Assembly: GCA_019916065.1 (NCBI GenBank)
Contig: CM034244.1
Span: 33,355,433-33,419,432, forward strand
Source of the DNA: Vitellaria paradoxa
Taxonomy: Eukaryota; Streptophyta; Magnoliopsida; Ericales; Sapotaceae
Direction of reading: 5' to 3'
DNA length: 64,000 bases
The translations under genes were made by a program, and so were the position numbers. Under the pieces are notes generated by a model. The model saw nothing but the letters and a program-made list of their open reading frames with translations, was not told the origin of the DNA and did not search any database. Shown in pieces: positions 40,955-54,269 of this stretch (within the stretch, counting starts at the first letter, position 1; each line of letters starts with the position of its first letter).

Positions 40955-42392
40955 TGAAATCATGAGTTTTGTTTCCTTCACAATTAATTGAAGTCCTACT
41001 TTAAAAAGACACTTTCTGCGTAATTCATTGCACTCGTTGAAATCGTTTTTACACTTGACGTTTGTAAATGCAATTGAAGTATATATTACATTGGTACTAA
41101 AATTCTGTTTTGAAAAGAAAACCGCAATTTAATCAATTAAAACGATATTCATACCTTCGAATAATTTTTAATTTTTTCTTTCTTATTTGATAGCGAAGGA
41201 TTGGTGAAAATGAGAGAGAGAAAAAAAAATTTAGAAAACAGATCTCATTTTGATTGATCATGTAGTTCTAAAATAAAAATTTACATTTGAGGTTTGATTT
41301 ACCAAATTGAAAAAAAAAAACAGACAACTTTTATCAACTTTCTCCAACATTTTCCATTAAACACAAAATTACCCATTTTTCTCTAACTTTTAACAATTTT
41401 CTTAACTTTTACTGATTTTTACAAATATTTATCAAATATTCAATACTCAAAAAATAGACACATGTCAACCTAATATATAAAGCTGGCAAAACTTTGCACA
41501 CCAAACAGCCGCTTAGTTTTAATTACGAAAAAGCAGTGTAAACATTTAAAATGCAAGGAAGTATAACCGAAAGGGTTAAAAGTATAATTACTCCCCAAGT
41601 TCTAATTAACTTTGCACAACTCACAAAATTTACATCTAAATTTGATAAATAAGAGGGGGATTTTTGGAGCAGGAAATAAGAGGTTCAGTGCAAGTTGTAC
41701 CAATTCATCGACCTGGAAAATATACAACCAACGATTGTAGTATATTTTCATAAGAAATAGGACGGAACCATAGCAGAGAGCCCATAAGAGTTTCTAGGTT
41801 TCCTGGGGCCGGCTGGGTTGCCATAACCAAAAGGGTTTGGAAACAGCATCAATTAAATTCTAGCACAACTGGATTTAAATAGAAATGTTGCATACATACA
41901 TATACATATATACATATATATATATATCCACGACACGCCAATCCAATATATTAAAGCCTGTGAGTTTTTCACGCGAATTCATAGCTGAAAGCACGACCAT
42001 GATAAGGCAGCAGAAACACCTAAAACTCAAAAACCATAAGTTCCCAAGGTTTAATTTTAGAACCTCCTTCAAAGACTTTCCTTCCAATTACTAATTCCAA
42101 GAAAACAAAAAAGGCAGAAACAAAGGAAAACTTTACATGGTTCCTAGGATAATCTTTTAATTCTGGAGACACGCTAAAGAAGTTTCAGTTCTAAGACACT
42201 CCTCTTTTTGTACAAAAGAAAAAGATGTCAAGAGCTTTTAACGACTCTCTTCCACCCTAAACCAACCACAAGCAAAATAAGCCAAGAAAGATTTGATACT
42301 CAGCTTAAAATAGCCAAGAATGATTTGCCATGGCAAAAAGACACGGGATGAACGATACCACCACCTCTGATCGGGCAAGACGCCATCGTCCC

Positions 42393-45300
42393 TCACCCAG
42401 AGGTCCGGTTTGCTCCCTGATGACCATTCTGAGTTACAGCAATCTCGAAGCCATGACCAGATGAACCAGCAGAATCCAAGGCCTTTGTTGTTTCTACGGC
42501 AGTATCATTTTTTTTCGCGAAACGACCTCCAGAACCCCTTGCCCTCCTCAGAGCATGCTGGTGGCGGGACTCGTGAAGATATGGCTGTAGAAAAAAAGAA
42601 GAAAACGAAGCATATCATACATAACAGAGTCCAGACATTAATATTTCAATGCGAAAACAAGTAGACTTTAGCCACTTACAATGCAATTTATATACTTCAA
42701 TAAACAAATGAAAATAATTTGACAAAAAAAATCTTCTTTGGCATAAGCAAGAAGATCTACATCATCCAGTGTTTGGTTCAGCATTTAAGAGAAAGGAAGA
42801 GCCTACAAGTCAAAAATAACAGTAAGTGCAAAAGGTTCTTATAAACCAGACTTCATGAAGGTTAGGTTTTGATTTATTTTACTCGGCTGGTTTTCTTTTG
42901 CTATTCGCAGTGAATCAGTTTTTTACAGTTGTTATAACTCAAAACTTTACCGATGTTGGCGAATAGAAAAATAAAAATTATCAAGCGAAATCTCTACCCT
43001 AACAACATCAACATGCCAACATTAGCATTCATAGAAAACAAATAAAAAGAACCCCCCATTGCACAATGCTCCTGCATCATAGCATCTGGGAAGGGTCAGA
43101 TGTACACCATTTGTAAGCTGAGAGACTGTTTCCAGGGTTTGATTGAACATATGGGTCATAATGGAACAACCTTAGCGCTACTCCAAAATCACCCTTTACT
43201 CACAGAGAACAAAAGTAGTGTAGAAAATAAGACACAGAAAGAGGTAAGATAAGTTTGATATTTCAATTTGCAATTTTCTTTCCAGCAATCATCCAAAAAA
43301 AAAAAAAGGTCTAGCCCAACACTGAAATTTAAGTAGCAATGGACAAAGTTTAGGTATTGATTTATTTTACTCAACCAGTTTTGGTTTGCTATTTGCTGTG
43401 AATAATTTCAGACAAACAGGAACCATCAAAACAACAATACTAGAATTTAACAGTTCTGACAAATCAATAAATTGTTTCCACTAGTGTGAGCTCGATGCAT
43501 TTTTCCAAAGTTAAACAAAGGAACATTTTAGGTTTTATTTATATCACTTGCCAATGTCTGATCACCATACCTACTTGTTACTCATCCTAGTGCATGCATG
43601 CAAGGGAACCCGAAGACGATAATAATAATAATAATAATTAAATGATTGGGATACAGGATAAGTGGACTATACATTCCAAATTTCTCATCTCTTTAATCAA
43701 ACCATTCATGTAAACATAATTCCAGTCATACCATTCACATTTACAATTTGTGTGATTGCAATGACAATTATCTAACGCAATCGCAAAAGGTAGAAATAAA
43801 GAGCTTTCCCTCGAATTAATAGTTGTTAATGTTTAGATGCACAAAATCCAGCAACAGTTGCAACTAAAACACCCGTCTTTGTACATCAGAAAATTCTTTC
43901 ACAGATTTAGGTCTAGTTATCTTGCAGCATTTCACAACAGTTATTGCCATAAATGAATAATAGGCGACCCCATAAAGTTGAGAAAAAATTATTAAACCTC
44001 TATTTAAAATTGGAAAACGAGATGGATTCTAGAAAAATCACAATTAGTCAAGAATATGATGCAATAATAGTGGTGTTAAAAAGAGTTCTGAACAATCATT
44101 ATAAAAAATTACCACTTGCATGATTGTGTGATTTCCAGATTATGACACTAATAGAGTTTGTTATATAAATTATAATCATGCAAGATAGCAACAAAGCTAA
44201 GAGATAGGAGGCTCTCAATGGTTAGAATCAAGTTTTTGAAAAATTAACCTTTCGAACTTTTATCAGCTTCTTTTCAACCTCTGCTTTAGCACGTGACTGC
44301 CTTCGTCTCAGAATCCCATTGTATTGCTTCGCATTTACATAAACAGGCTGTTGTGTCACTTCAAGGGGCAAAGGCATTCTAGCATGACTCATATCAAATA
44401 AATGAGGCACCTGCGCATTACAATAAATTGTTAGACCGAATAAGTTGTCCTTGGAAATACAAAACACTAGAAAAAGAAATATTAAGTTAACAATTTTATT
44501 TAACAATTTTATTTTGGGTAAATTACAATAACCTCCCCAAACATTCTGAATAATAACATAACATGAGCTAATCCGGAACCTCCGAGTTTATACAACAACC
44601 CGAGGCTTCAGAAATGACACAAACACCCTTACTTCGTAGTTTGATAACAAATTACTCCCTGCTATTTTATTACCGTTAAACGTTTTAACGGAATTTGAAT
44701 ACATCACACAAAAGAATGTTGCAAATTCCAGAAGTTACCTTGTTATTAAGTAAATAAATTAAACAAGTTTTGTTATATGATGAAATGAGGTTTTGGCAAT
44801 GACACGAAACACCCTTACTTTGTAGTTCTGATAAAAATTTCTCCCTGCTATTTTATTGCCATGAAATGTTTTAATAGAATTTGATTATATCATACAAAAG
44901 AATGTTGTAATTCCAGAATCACCCTCTTATTTAGTAAAAAAAAACTTAAATAAGTTTGTATATGATGAAATGATTTAAACACCCTCCATTAAAAACTTGA
45001 CACTTGTTAAACTCTAACTTCTATTCTTCTTCCTTTGTACACTCTCTACGCCACTTTGTTTGCCCAAATGGTTGAAGAAACCTTTTTACAGGATTTTCCT
45101 CTCTCCAAACCATCACAGCTTTCTTCTGTATATACAATCACTAAATAACACAAATCTAATTTCTTTTTTTATTTCCTTACCCCTCTCTACTCAAATTAAC
45201 AAATGAACCTTCCTTATTTCGTCTCTTTAACCCATCACCAGTTAACCAAACCCAAATTTCTATTATTTGTCCCTTTCTTCTTACACTATATTTTTTTTCT

Positions 45301-48300
45301 AATTCCCTGTACCATCCGTTAGAATATTGCAAACATATAACATTTATTCTTCATAGTATAGGATATTTGATTAGGTGATTGATTTGATTAGGAATTCATA
45401 AGCGAGATAAGCCCTTTCTTAATTGTACAGAACCTATACAGGGGTCAAGCATCAATTCATTCTTTAATTCTTGACAACGTATCAGAGCAGGGCTCCTAAC
45501 CTGTCTTTTTCTCATATTAGGGTTCTGTGTTGTATAAAAAAAACCCTAATATTACGTGTTTCTTGTGTCTCTGTCAAGATCCAGAACCCTCATCATTTGC
45601 TCACCATCCATAATCGATCATTAGTATTTGCGACTTTGTCACTCATCGCAGGTTTCGTCAATCGTCTATCGTCAATCATCAAAATCCTCAATCGCAGACT
45701 TCGTTGAACATCAATCACTACTAGAACCCATCAAACATCTTCATCAATTGTTCATCATCAGAAACCTACTACATAACACATCAACCATCGACACTGGTTA
45801 AATCGCCAACTTTTATTGATCACCACCAGCAATCAATTGATTGTTGTCGTCGTTGAACACAGTTGAACTTTAAGACTTGTCAATCATCAACGTTGACCAG
45901 TTCTTGCTACTGTCATGACTCAGACTTCAGCATCTCTCTCCTCAATCGCTGCTTAGTTGGCATCTTGGTATTGTATTGCTCTCTGACGTGGTCATCAGTG
46001 ACCTAACCAGTGGCCTATTCCATATTGGATCATCCCATTCTAGATAGTCCCAGTTATTTCTTAGTCAAAATCTTGAAATTGTGTTGCTCTGACGTCTTCA
46101 TCAGTGACCTAATTAGTTGCCTATTCTAGATTGGATTATCCTACTTCAGATTAGGACTATCTTATTCTAGAACAGGATATTCTATTCGTTTCTCTATTTA
46201 CATATAGTCTTCAATGGCCTCTGATTCAAGCACCACCTCTGGAACGTTTCCAGTGGAATCCAAGCCAATTGGGGCCACTAATTGGCCTAGTCATTAAAAG
46301 TATTTGGAAGTTAAATGGTAAGAATTATTTAGTGGTCCAAGCCAATCAAGATTGCCATAACCGAAATTGAAAAGCACAAGAACCTTACCGACTCTGCTCC
46401 AACATCATCTAGTCCCTCTTATGACATCCGGATTCAAGCTGATGTGAATGTCATAAGCCTGTTACGAAATTGTATAGAGGGCCGACATTGCAAACTCATG
46501 TACTCGTATAGACACTTGTAAGTAGATTTGGAAGTACATTCATTTGCTAGACTCCAATAATCTCAGTCGCATTTATAACATCTCAAGTGATTTATTTAAG
46601 TTTCAATGGTCTAGTAAAAACCCTCACGCAGTACTTTGCGGCCTTAAAGAAGATGCATGAAGAATTTCACTCTCTTCAATCACTATCAGCTGATATCACT
46701 GAAATACAGAACCAACGAGAACGAATCGTTGTTCACAAGCTCCTTGTTGGCCTTGATCCAGAATTTAAACCATTCAAGGCCCAGGTGCTTCTCTCCTTCC
46801 CTTGTTAAGACATACTCTCGAGCCTTGATGAGTGCTTTCTCCTTCAGTTGGTTCAAGTCTACTCAATCTACCCCTACCACTTAGAACAAAACCAGTGATA
46901 AGCATCTCATTCGAGATAATCATGAAAGAGATCGCAACAGCAAGGGCAAAGGTCCTTGCCTAGGTGCACCCATCAGAGGAGCACTGGACAATCCATGAAA
47001 AATGTTGGAAATTACATGCAAAGCCAGCTCATATAGCACATGCAAACTCTTGAGACAGTCACTTCTACAAATGGGCCTGGACTGGTTCATCGACACCAAT
47101 AACTATTTCTGGTGAGGAGTACTTCAAGTTCCTTTAATATCAAGCAGCTCATCAGGAACCTTTTCCTAATGCTTCCCTAACACACCGATCTAACTTTATT
47201 GTTTGTCTATCTACCTATTCTCTTGTGCCTTGAATTTTAGATTTCGGTGCATCAGACCATATTTCTAGAGGAACCAAACTGTTTTCTCACATACAATATT
47301 CTTCTACCATTCCCCACGTAACTACAACTAATGATTTCAGTAACCTAATAGGTGGAATTGGTATAATTTGTTAAGAAGATGTTTCAGCTGCTGATGTGGC
47401 ATGATAAGTAGACTGCTGAGATGTTCAAGGTTGAAATAAAGTAGCTGGAGTATTTTTTGAATAAGTCAGAATGCTGGAAATATTCAAACTAGTTGTTGCT
47501 AGAAAATAGGAATTTTTGAATTTCTAATGAAAGATTTTAGGAATCTGTTCATTTCTGTTAAGTTTCTTTTCATGTATTTAAAGCACTTTCCAGTTAATAA
47601 AAGTTAGTGCACTGCAGTCCAATTATCTGTTCTTATTGCTTTATTTTCTTGCTGCTCTTGTGCCAAACAACAACAAATTGGTATCAGAGCAAAGTTTTCT
47701 TGAGGGCCCTGTGTGAGAAATTCTAGAGAGTGATCCTAAACACCAAAACACTTATACAGCTAACTCTTTCCAGCATGGCCTCAAATGCTTTATCTCCTGT
47801 AATACCACCAGTTTTCACTGGTGAGAATTATCAAACATGGGCAGTGAGGATGACTGCTTATTTGCAAGCTGTTGATCTTTGGGAGGCAGTAGAAACTGAT
47901 TATGAAATCGTTCCATTGCCTGAAAATCCCACTATACAAGAAATCAAAATCCACAAGGAGAGGATGACAAAAAAATTCAAAGCAAAGTCCTGCCTACATT
48001 CAGCAATTTCTGAAGCTCTCTTTATCAAATCATGACTTTGGAGTCAGCCAAAGATATCTGGGATTCTCTCAGAACTGAGTTTCAAGGTAATGACAGATCA
48101 AAGAGCATGCAAGTGCTGAACTTAAGGAGGGAGTTTGAGATACAAAGGATGAAGGAATCAGAGACCATAAAGGAGTACTCTGACAGGCTGCTGACCATTG
48201 TAAACAAGGTAAGGTTGCTTGGAGAAGACTTGTCTGATAAAAGAGTTGTTGAAAAACTCCTAGTAACCTTGCCTGAAAGGTTTGAGTCCAAAATTTCCTC

Positions 48301-51300
48301 TCTTGAAGAGTCTAAAGACCTGTCAAGCATTTCCTTGGCAGAACTTTTGAATGCTTTATAGGCACAGGAGTAGAGAAGACTGATTAGGCAAGAAGGGTTT
48401 GTGGAAGGGGCTTTGCAGGCCAAACTTCAAATCCATGAAAGAAGTAAAGGCAAGAAGAAGAAGGGCTTAAGAACAACACAAACAAAGGTAATGCTGAAGC
48501 TGGAGATAGCAACAACAAAGGAGGATCTTACTCTCAATGCCAACATTGGCAAAAAGACAAATCATCCTCATCTAAGTGCTGGTGGAGGCCTGACATCAAA
48601 TGCAGAAAATGCAATCAGTTAGGCCACATGGAGAAGGTTTGCAGATGCAAACAACAACAAGAAGGTGAAGCAAATGTGGTGGACCTGCAGGAGGAGAAGC
48701 AGCTGTTTGTTGCCTCATGTTACACAAGTACCAGCTCAAGTGAACACTGGTTAGTTGATAGTGGCTGCACAAACCACATGACCTATGACAAAGAGCTGTT
48801 CAGAGAGTTGGATAGAACTAAAATTTCCAAAGTCAAGGTTGGAAATGGAGAGTTCGTTGAAGTAAAAGGCAAAGAAACAGTAGCAATTGAAAGTGCTTCA
48901 GGTACAAAACTATTCACTGATGTTTTATATGTACCTAAAGTTGAGCAAAATTTGCTTAGTGTTGGTCAGCTAATAGAGAAAGGCTATAAATTGCTTTTGA
49001 AGCAAAAAAGTGTATGATCAAAGATGTAGATGATCAGGATGGTGTGTACAATTAAAATGAGAGGAAGATGCTTCTCTCTGGATCTAATGCAGGAGAAGCA
49101 GACAGCATATAAAGTCTCTATGAACAACACAGAAATTTGGCACAGGAGACTGGGTCACTTTCATCATGCAGCGCTCATTTATATGCAAAAAAATCAGCTG
49201 GTAAAAGGGTTTCCTCAACTTGAAGAGCATCTGCCTGGTTGCAAGGCTTGCCAATTTGGCAAGCAAAGCAGACTGCCATTTTCTCAAAAGGCCAGGAGAG
49301 CATTTCAGAAGCTGCAGCTAATACATACTGATCTTGGAGGGCCTCAGAGAACACCATCATTAATGGGAAGTAAGTATTATATTATCTTTATAGATGATTT
49401 AACAAGAATCTGTTGGATTTACTTCCTTAGGTTTAAATCTGAGGTTGCTACTGTGTTCTGGAAGTTCAAAACTTGGGTGGAAAACCAGAGTGGCTGTAAG
49501 ATACAAGTGATAAGATCTGATAATGGCAAAGAATACACCTCAGAACAGTTTAATTTATTTTGTGAAGAGGCTGGAATTGAGCACCAGCTAACAGCATCAT
49601 ACACTCCACAACAAAATGGAGTCAGTGAAAGGAAGAATAGAACACTCATGGAGATGACTAGATGTCTACTGCATGAGAAGGATCTGCCTAAAAAGTTTTG
49701 GGCAGAGGCTGCAAATACAGCTATCTTTCTACTAAACAGACTTCCAACGAGGGCTTTGAGTGGAAAAAACACCCTTTGAGGGTTGGTATGGATATAAACC
49801 CTCTTTACATAACTTAAAAGTTTTTGGTTGCCTGTGTTTTTCACATGTGCCTCAGGTGAAGAGAGACAAGCTCGATAAAAAAGCAGAAGCAGGTGTCTTC
49901 ATTGGTTACAGCAACATCTCTAAAGCTTACAGAATTTTCCAACCTCATACAGGGAAAATTCTGATAAGTAGAGATGTTACCTTTATGGAGGATGAGCAGT
50001 GGAATTGGAATGATGGAGAAGATCAACTTTTAGAAGATTTGCAACCAGATGAAGACAATGTTGATCATTCACCAGTCAGAGGAACAAGACTGCTCTCCAG
50101 CATTTATCAAAGATGTAATGTTGCCATATCTGAGCCTGCAGGATTTGAAGATGCTGAAAAGGACCAGAAATGGATGGAAGCTATGAAAGAGGAGATGAGA
50201 ATGATAAAAAAGAATCACACCTGAGAGCTAGTGGAAAGGCCTCAAAACAGAAAGATCATAGGAGTTAAATGGGTGTTTAGAACAAAGTTAAATGCAGATG
50301 GGTCAGTTAAAAAACATAAAGCAAGGCTAGTGGTGAAAGGTTATGCTCAAATTTTTGGTGTAGACTTCTCTGAAACCTTTGCACCAGTGGCAAGATTGGA
50401 CACAATCAGGTTATTGTTAGCAATTGCAGCACAGATGTTAAGTCAGCATTTCTCAATGGCTTCTTGCAGGAGGAAATATATGTAGAGCAGCCAGAAGGAT
50501 TTGTTGTGCAAGGGCATGAGAACAAGGTGTATTTGCTGAAAAAGGCTTTGTACGGACTTAAACAGGCACCGAGGGCCTGGTATAGCAGGATAGATGTCCA
50601 TTTATTAGGCCTAGGCTTTGTGAAAAGTCTCAGCGAATTTACCTTGTATGTGAAGAAGAAAGATACTGACTTGATTGTTGTGTCTGTATATGTTGATGAT
50701 TTGCTTGTAACAAGAAGCAATGAGGAGCTTATAAAGGAATTTAAAGCAGAGATGTTCAAGGTGTTTGAAATGACAGACTTAAGCTTGATGTCTTTTTTCC
50801 TTGGGATGGAAGTAAAGCAAAGGCAGAATGAAGTCCTCATTTGTCAACAAAAATATGCAAAGGAGATTCTTAAGAAATTTCACATGGAGGACTGCAAAGC
50901 TACAACAACTCCGATGAATCAGAAAGAGAAATTCAGCAAGGATGATGGAGCTGATAAGGTTGATGAAGGTCTATACAGGAGTTTAATTGGTTGCTTGATG
51001 TATCTTACTGCAACCAGACCTGATATAATGCATGCTGTGAGTTTGCTTTCAAGGTTTATGCATTGTGCAAGTGAAGTGCATCTTCAAGCTGCAAAAAGGA
51101 TCCTTAGATACATCAGAGGCACTATTAATTATGGCATAAAGTTCACTTATTGTTCAAATTTTAAGTTTCATGGTTTCTCTAACAGTGATTGGTGAGGTTC
51201 AATAGATGACATGAGAAGCACAACAGGTTTTTGTTTCAGTTTTGGATCGGGTATGATCTCCTGGAGTTCAAAGAAGCAAGAAGTTGTTGCACAAAGCACT

Positions 51301-53040
51301 GCTGAAGCTGAATATGTGGCTGCAACAGCAGCTGTTAATCAAGCCCTTTGGGTTCAGGAAACTGTTGACAGATTTACATATGGAGCAGGAAAAAAGCACA
51401 CATATTTTTGTTGATAACCAAGCTGCAATCTCCATATCCAACAATCCAGTCTCTCATGGAAAGACAAAGCATTTTAAAATTAAGCTTTACTTTCTCAGGG
51501 AAGTACAGAAGGAAGGAGAAGTTCTGTTGCTTCATTGCAAAACAGAAAATCAGTTTGCGGATATTTTGACAAAAGGATTTTCTAAAGCGAGGTTTGAATT
51601 CCTAAGAGAAAAACTGGGAATGTGTAGCATCTGATCCAAGGAGGAGTGTTAAGAAGATGTTTCAGCTGCTGATGTGGCATGATGAGTAGACTGCTGAGAT
51701 GTTCAAGGTTGAAATAAAGTAGCTGGAGTATTTTTTGAATAAGTCAGAATGCTGGAAATATTCAAACTAGTTGTTGCTAGAAAATAGGAATTTTTGAATT
51801 TCAAATAAGAAACTAGAAAATAGGATTTTTTGAATTTCTAATGAAAGATTTTAGGAATCTGTTATGCATTTTTGTTAAGTTTCTTTTCATGTATTTAAAG
51901 CACTTTCCAGTTAATAAAAGTTAGTGCACTGCAGTCCAATTATCTGTTCTTATTGCTTTATTTTCTTGCTGCTCTTGTGCCAAACAACAACATAATTAAT
52001 TAAACGAAATCCACCTCAAGAGAAAAACACATTTCTCTTCCAAATCAAATAATTCCATGAGGAATTTGAGCAAAGAAGTAACCTCCCCCTCCCCCCCCCC
52101 CCCCAAAAAAAAATAAATAAATAAATAAAACCATACATACATACACACGCCAAACAAAAAAAATAAATAAATAACAATCAACAATTAGTTGGATAAGCGA
52201 TAAAGCATGCATACCAAAGGTTGAGGACCATGAGTTGCCATCATTCCCCCATAATATGGATCTAAATATGGATTTGATGCACAAGCCTACAAAAGTTACA
52301 AGAACGATAAGAATGCTTCCTGTTTCAAACTCATACCAGTATGAGTTTTCTAATTTTTTTAGACATTTAATATACAAATAAAGAATCATCTACAAAGCAC
52401 AGATACTTCAAAATAAGTTTCATACCAGATATGTACCATAGACACATGCTTATTAGACACACCAAAATACATGCCAAACACACCATCTTATTATCATTTT
52501 TTCTTCCAATATGATTAACACAAGTCAGTTTGAGTAGCCGAAGGCCCTAAATCATAAAATCTCTCTCTCATATTTTGTTATGTTTGGTATTTTGAAAAAA
52601 GGTTTGAATTATGAACCAAATTACTGAATAGGGTGCGTTTGGCGCACTGAAAAATGTTGAAAAAACTCTAAAAATCTCTGAAAACCTCTAAAAATTATTG
52701 ACTTTTTTATCCCACTGCACGAATTACGAACCCACAAATTATCTCAAATTATCTCAAATTATCTCACTTTTTGTCACTTCAAACACCCCCTAAATCATTT
52801 TGCTAATATTATATTTATATATATTAACCATCTCTGTATCATTATTTTTGCAAAATATCCTTATTATATGTCCATATTTGTATCCTACACTCCAATTCGT
52901 GCTTAATCATCAATCCAACCCTTGCATTCTATGTAGGCAAACAAAAGCTGGAAAAAAATACTTACAATTGAGTGCCCAACAAGTTCAAGCTGTGGAGGCT
53001 GCGCAAGGCCTTCATTGCTCCTTGGAGGTAAAGTTAAAGA
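42393..53040 (-). CDS. NF-YA: Nuclear factor Y subunit A (CCAAT-binding), 5' exon missing
   Basis: The CCAAT-box recognition subunit of the NF-Y trimer; it acts in the nucleus with NF-YB and NF-YC. Four coding exons are read on the minus strand, all phase 0: 53040-52966 ([20 protein letters not shown]), 52286-52215 ([16 protein letters not shown]), 44410-44249 and 42584-42393. The third ends with the NF-YB/YC contact helix ([27 protein letters not shown]). Splicing joins it to the DNA-binding part ([25 protein letters not shown]). The protein ends HQGANRTSG and the stop is at 42395-42393. The usual His in AKQYHGIL is Asn here. The intron 52214-44411 carries a Ty1/copia insertion. No start-containing exon was identified, so the protein is N-terminally incomplete as listed (167 residues). 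Confidence 0.92.
44613..44972. repeat. Tandem duplication of about 186 bp in NF-YA intron
   Basis: gacacaaacacccttacttc ... ctccctgctattttatt ... atatgatgaaatga is present at about 44613-44790 and again at about 44799-44972. Divergence is about 15-20 percent by eye. It belongs to a repeat beginning tgggtaaattacaataacct near 44515, a style also seen near 40404. Confidence 0.65.
45350..47363 (+). mobile_element. Older, truncated Ty1/copia relic
   Basis: An LTR-like end is followed by a degenerate primer-binding site (cgtatcagagcaggg, 45478-45492). A broken gag follows ([20 protein letters not shown] at 46214; [20 protein letters not shown] and [19 protein letters not shown] at 46640-46790). 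Then comes a protease-like [20 protein letters not shown] near 47237-47290. The catalytic DSG is changed to DFG. Nothing of integrase or reverse transcriptase remains. The relic ends at the target site of the younger element. Confidence 0.7.
47369..47675 (+). repeat. 5' LTR of the younger copia element
   Basis: Starts TGTTAAGAAGATG and ends CAACAACA. The primer-binding site follows two bases later. It lacks a segment of about 39 bases present in the 3' LTR. Confidence 0.93.
51647..51992 (+). repeat. 3' LTR of the younger copia element
   Basis: Matches the 5' LTR but contains an additional tandem copy of tagaaaataggaatttttga, followed by atttc, near 51795-51835, plus few substitutions. It ends at 51992, before taatt. 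Confidence 0.93.
52080..52135. repeat. C-run, A-run and AAAT/CATA simple repeats
   Basis: A run of about 14 C with one T interruption, then A9, (AAAT)n and CATACATACATA, lies just upstream of the NF-YA splice donor region in the intron. Confidence 0.8.
52629..52792. mobile_element. Short TTTGG MITE between NF-YA exons
   Basis: The left end is TAGGGTGCGTTTGGCGCACT. The complement of the right end is TAGGGGGTGTTTGAAGTG. Internal words are aaaatctctgaaaacctcta and atctcaaatt in tandem. It is 164 bases and non-coding. Confidence 0.55.
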
Positions 53041-54269
53041 CTGATAGTGGAAATTATGATGACCTTGTTCGTAATTTCCATCTACCCTTGAAAAAAGACC
53101 CCATTAGTATCAAGATTGAAAAAAGAAATCCCCTAGCTCCCCCCCCCCTTTTTGGATAGGTAACTACAGAGAAGGCAAAAAAAACTCAAGCAGATAAATT
53201 TACAATAGATAAAATCTGCATTAGAAAATTGCATAGAATGACAAATAATTTCCTCCAAAAGGAACCGAGTGCAATAATATTAAAATCAGTGCACATGCAC
53301 TTGCATACAGGTCTCTTTGAACCTTGAGTTTTCCCAACATATCTAATATATATTATATTCTTCAAGGCCAAGGGCACTGCTAGTGTCAAAGATGACAAGG
53401 TAAATCAGGAAGTATCATATCATAACATTTTAAAACAAATCCTTTGCTACTAATACCGGTAATGATTGCCTTCCCTTCAGTTGTCATAAAATGGAGTTAT
53501 ATCTTCAAAAATCAACAATTCAAAGGTTATGAAGTCATTCAATTTGCAGGATACTCAACTCCGGCCTATGCCAACATCCGATTGTTAGACATCAATGTTA
53601 AGGAATGAAAATACAGTAGCAGATTATCTAGAAAGGATATTCCCAAGACACTGGCAACCTATCTTCCAATACAGCATCTTCAATCAATGTTAGACTTCTG
53701 ACATCATCCTGGTGATAGAGGAGCTATTTGATCTGATTTTCTGACGTAGTGGATGCATGAATCACCTTGTTGGAAGAATAAAAGTCTTTAAAATTTGAGA
53801 GACTACCAAGGATCTTTGGAAGATGTTTTGATGTGAAACCAAGAAGAAAATTCAGTAAGGAAGAGAAGCAATAGCCAAGGAAAGAAGAATTAAGCCAAGT
53901 AGAAGAAGGGGGACGAAAACATCAGCTCAATGACTATTCATCATTCATTTTCATACCCTTAATCCAAAATAACAAGCAACATACTTAACCAAACCCCCCC
54001 CCCCCAAAAAAAAAAAAAATAAATAAATAAAAGCACATGCAGCCCTTTAAATAGAAATTACAAAAACAAACCAAAAGACACATCCTAGGGCATACCAGGA
54101 GACAATTTTTAAGGGAAATGTATTATTCAAGGGGAATGCACTTATTAAATGCTTGACATACCATCAATTCTCCTAGGAGGGGAAAAAATTCAACGGAAAT
54201 CAAGCACTCCTTTCAATCGTCAAGCTGCAAATAGTAGAGTTGACATATGAAACTAAGAGTATTGGAAGT

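Larger units (their letters stand above)
37328..42392. other. Spacer between the SEC62 and NF-YA 3' ends
   Basis: It holds the guanylate kinase relic (37830-38115), shuffled direct repeats (37582, 38608, 40781), an inverted-repeat element (39006-39437), AT-rich tandem repeats (39545-39865), a SINE-tail-like motif (38487) and a short coding-like fragment (40223). The segment 41640-42392 is presumably the NF-YA 3' UTR. No intact gene is supported. Confidence 0.5.
47369..51992 (+). mobile_element. Ty1/copia LTR retrotransposon, near-complete, with 5-bp TSD
   Basis: LTRs TGTTAAGAAG...CAACAACA at 47369-47675 (307 bp) and 51647-51992 (346 bp) enclose a full gag-pol order. They are bordered by the 5-bp duplication taatt (47364-47368 and 51993-51997). 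The primer-binding site ttggtatcagagc is at 47678-47690 and the polypurine tract ccaaggaggag ends at 51646. Gag starts at 47775. The zinc knuckle [14 protein letters not shown] is at about 48600-48645, protease [12 protein letters not shown] near 48749 and GAG-pre-integrase WHRRLGH near 49138. Integrase (HTDLGG; SDNGKEY; ENQSGCK) runs to 49700. Reverse transcriptase has [20 protein letters not shown] and YVDDLLVT. RNase H has [19 protein letters not shown]. Several stops and frameshifts (near 48027, 48361, 49010, 49770, 50222, 50470, 51195, 51410) make it non-autonomous. Confidence 0.95.

Noticed and set aside
49084..50840. Minus-strand ORFs across the copia pol region
   Set aside because: They are antisense to integrase and reverse transcriptase and have no motifs.
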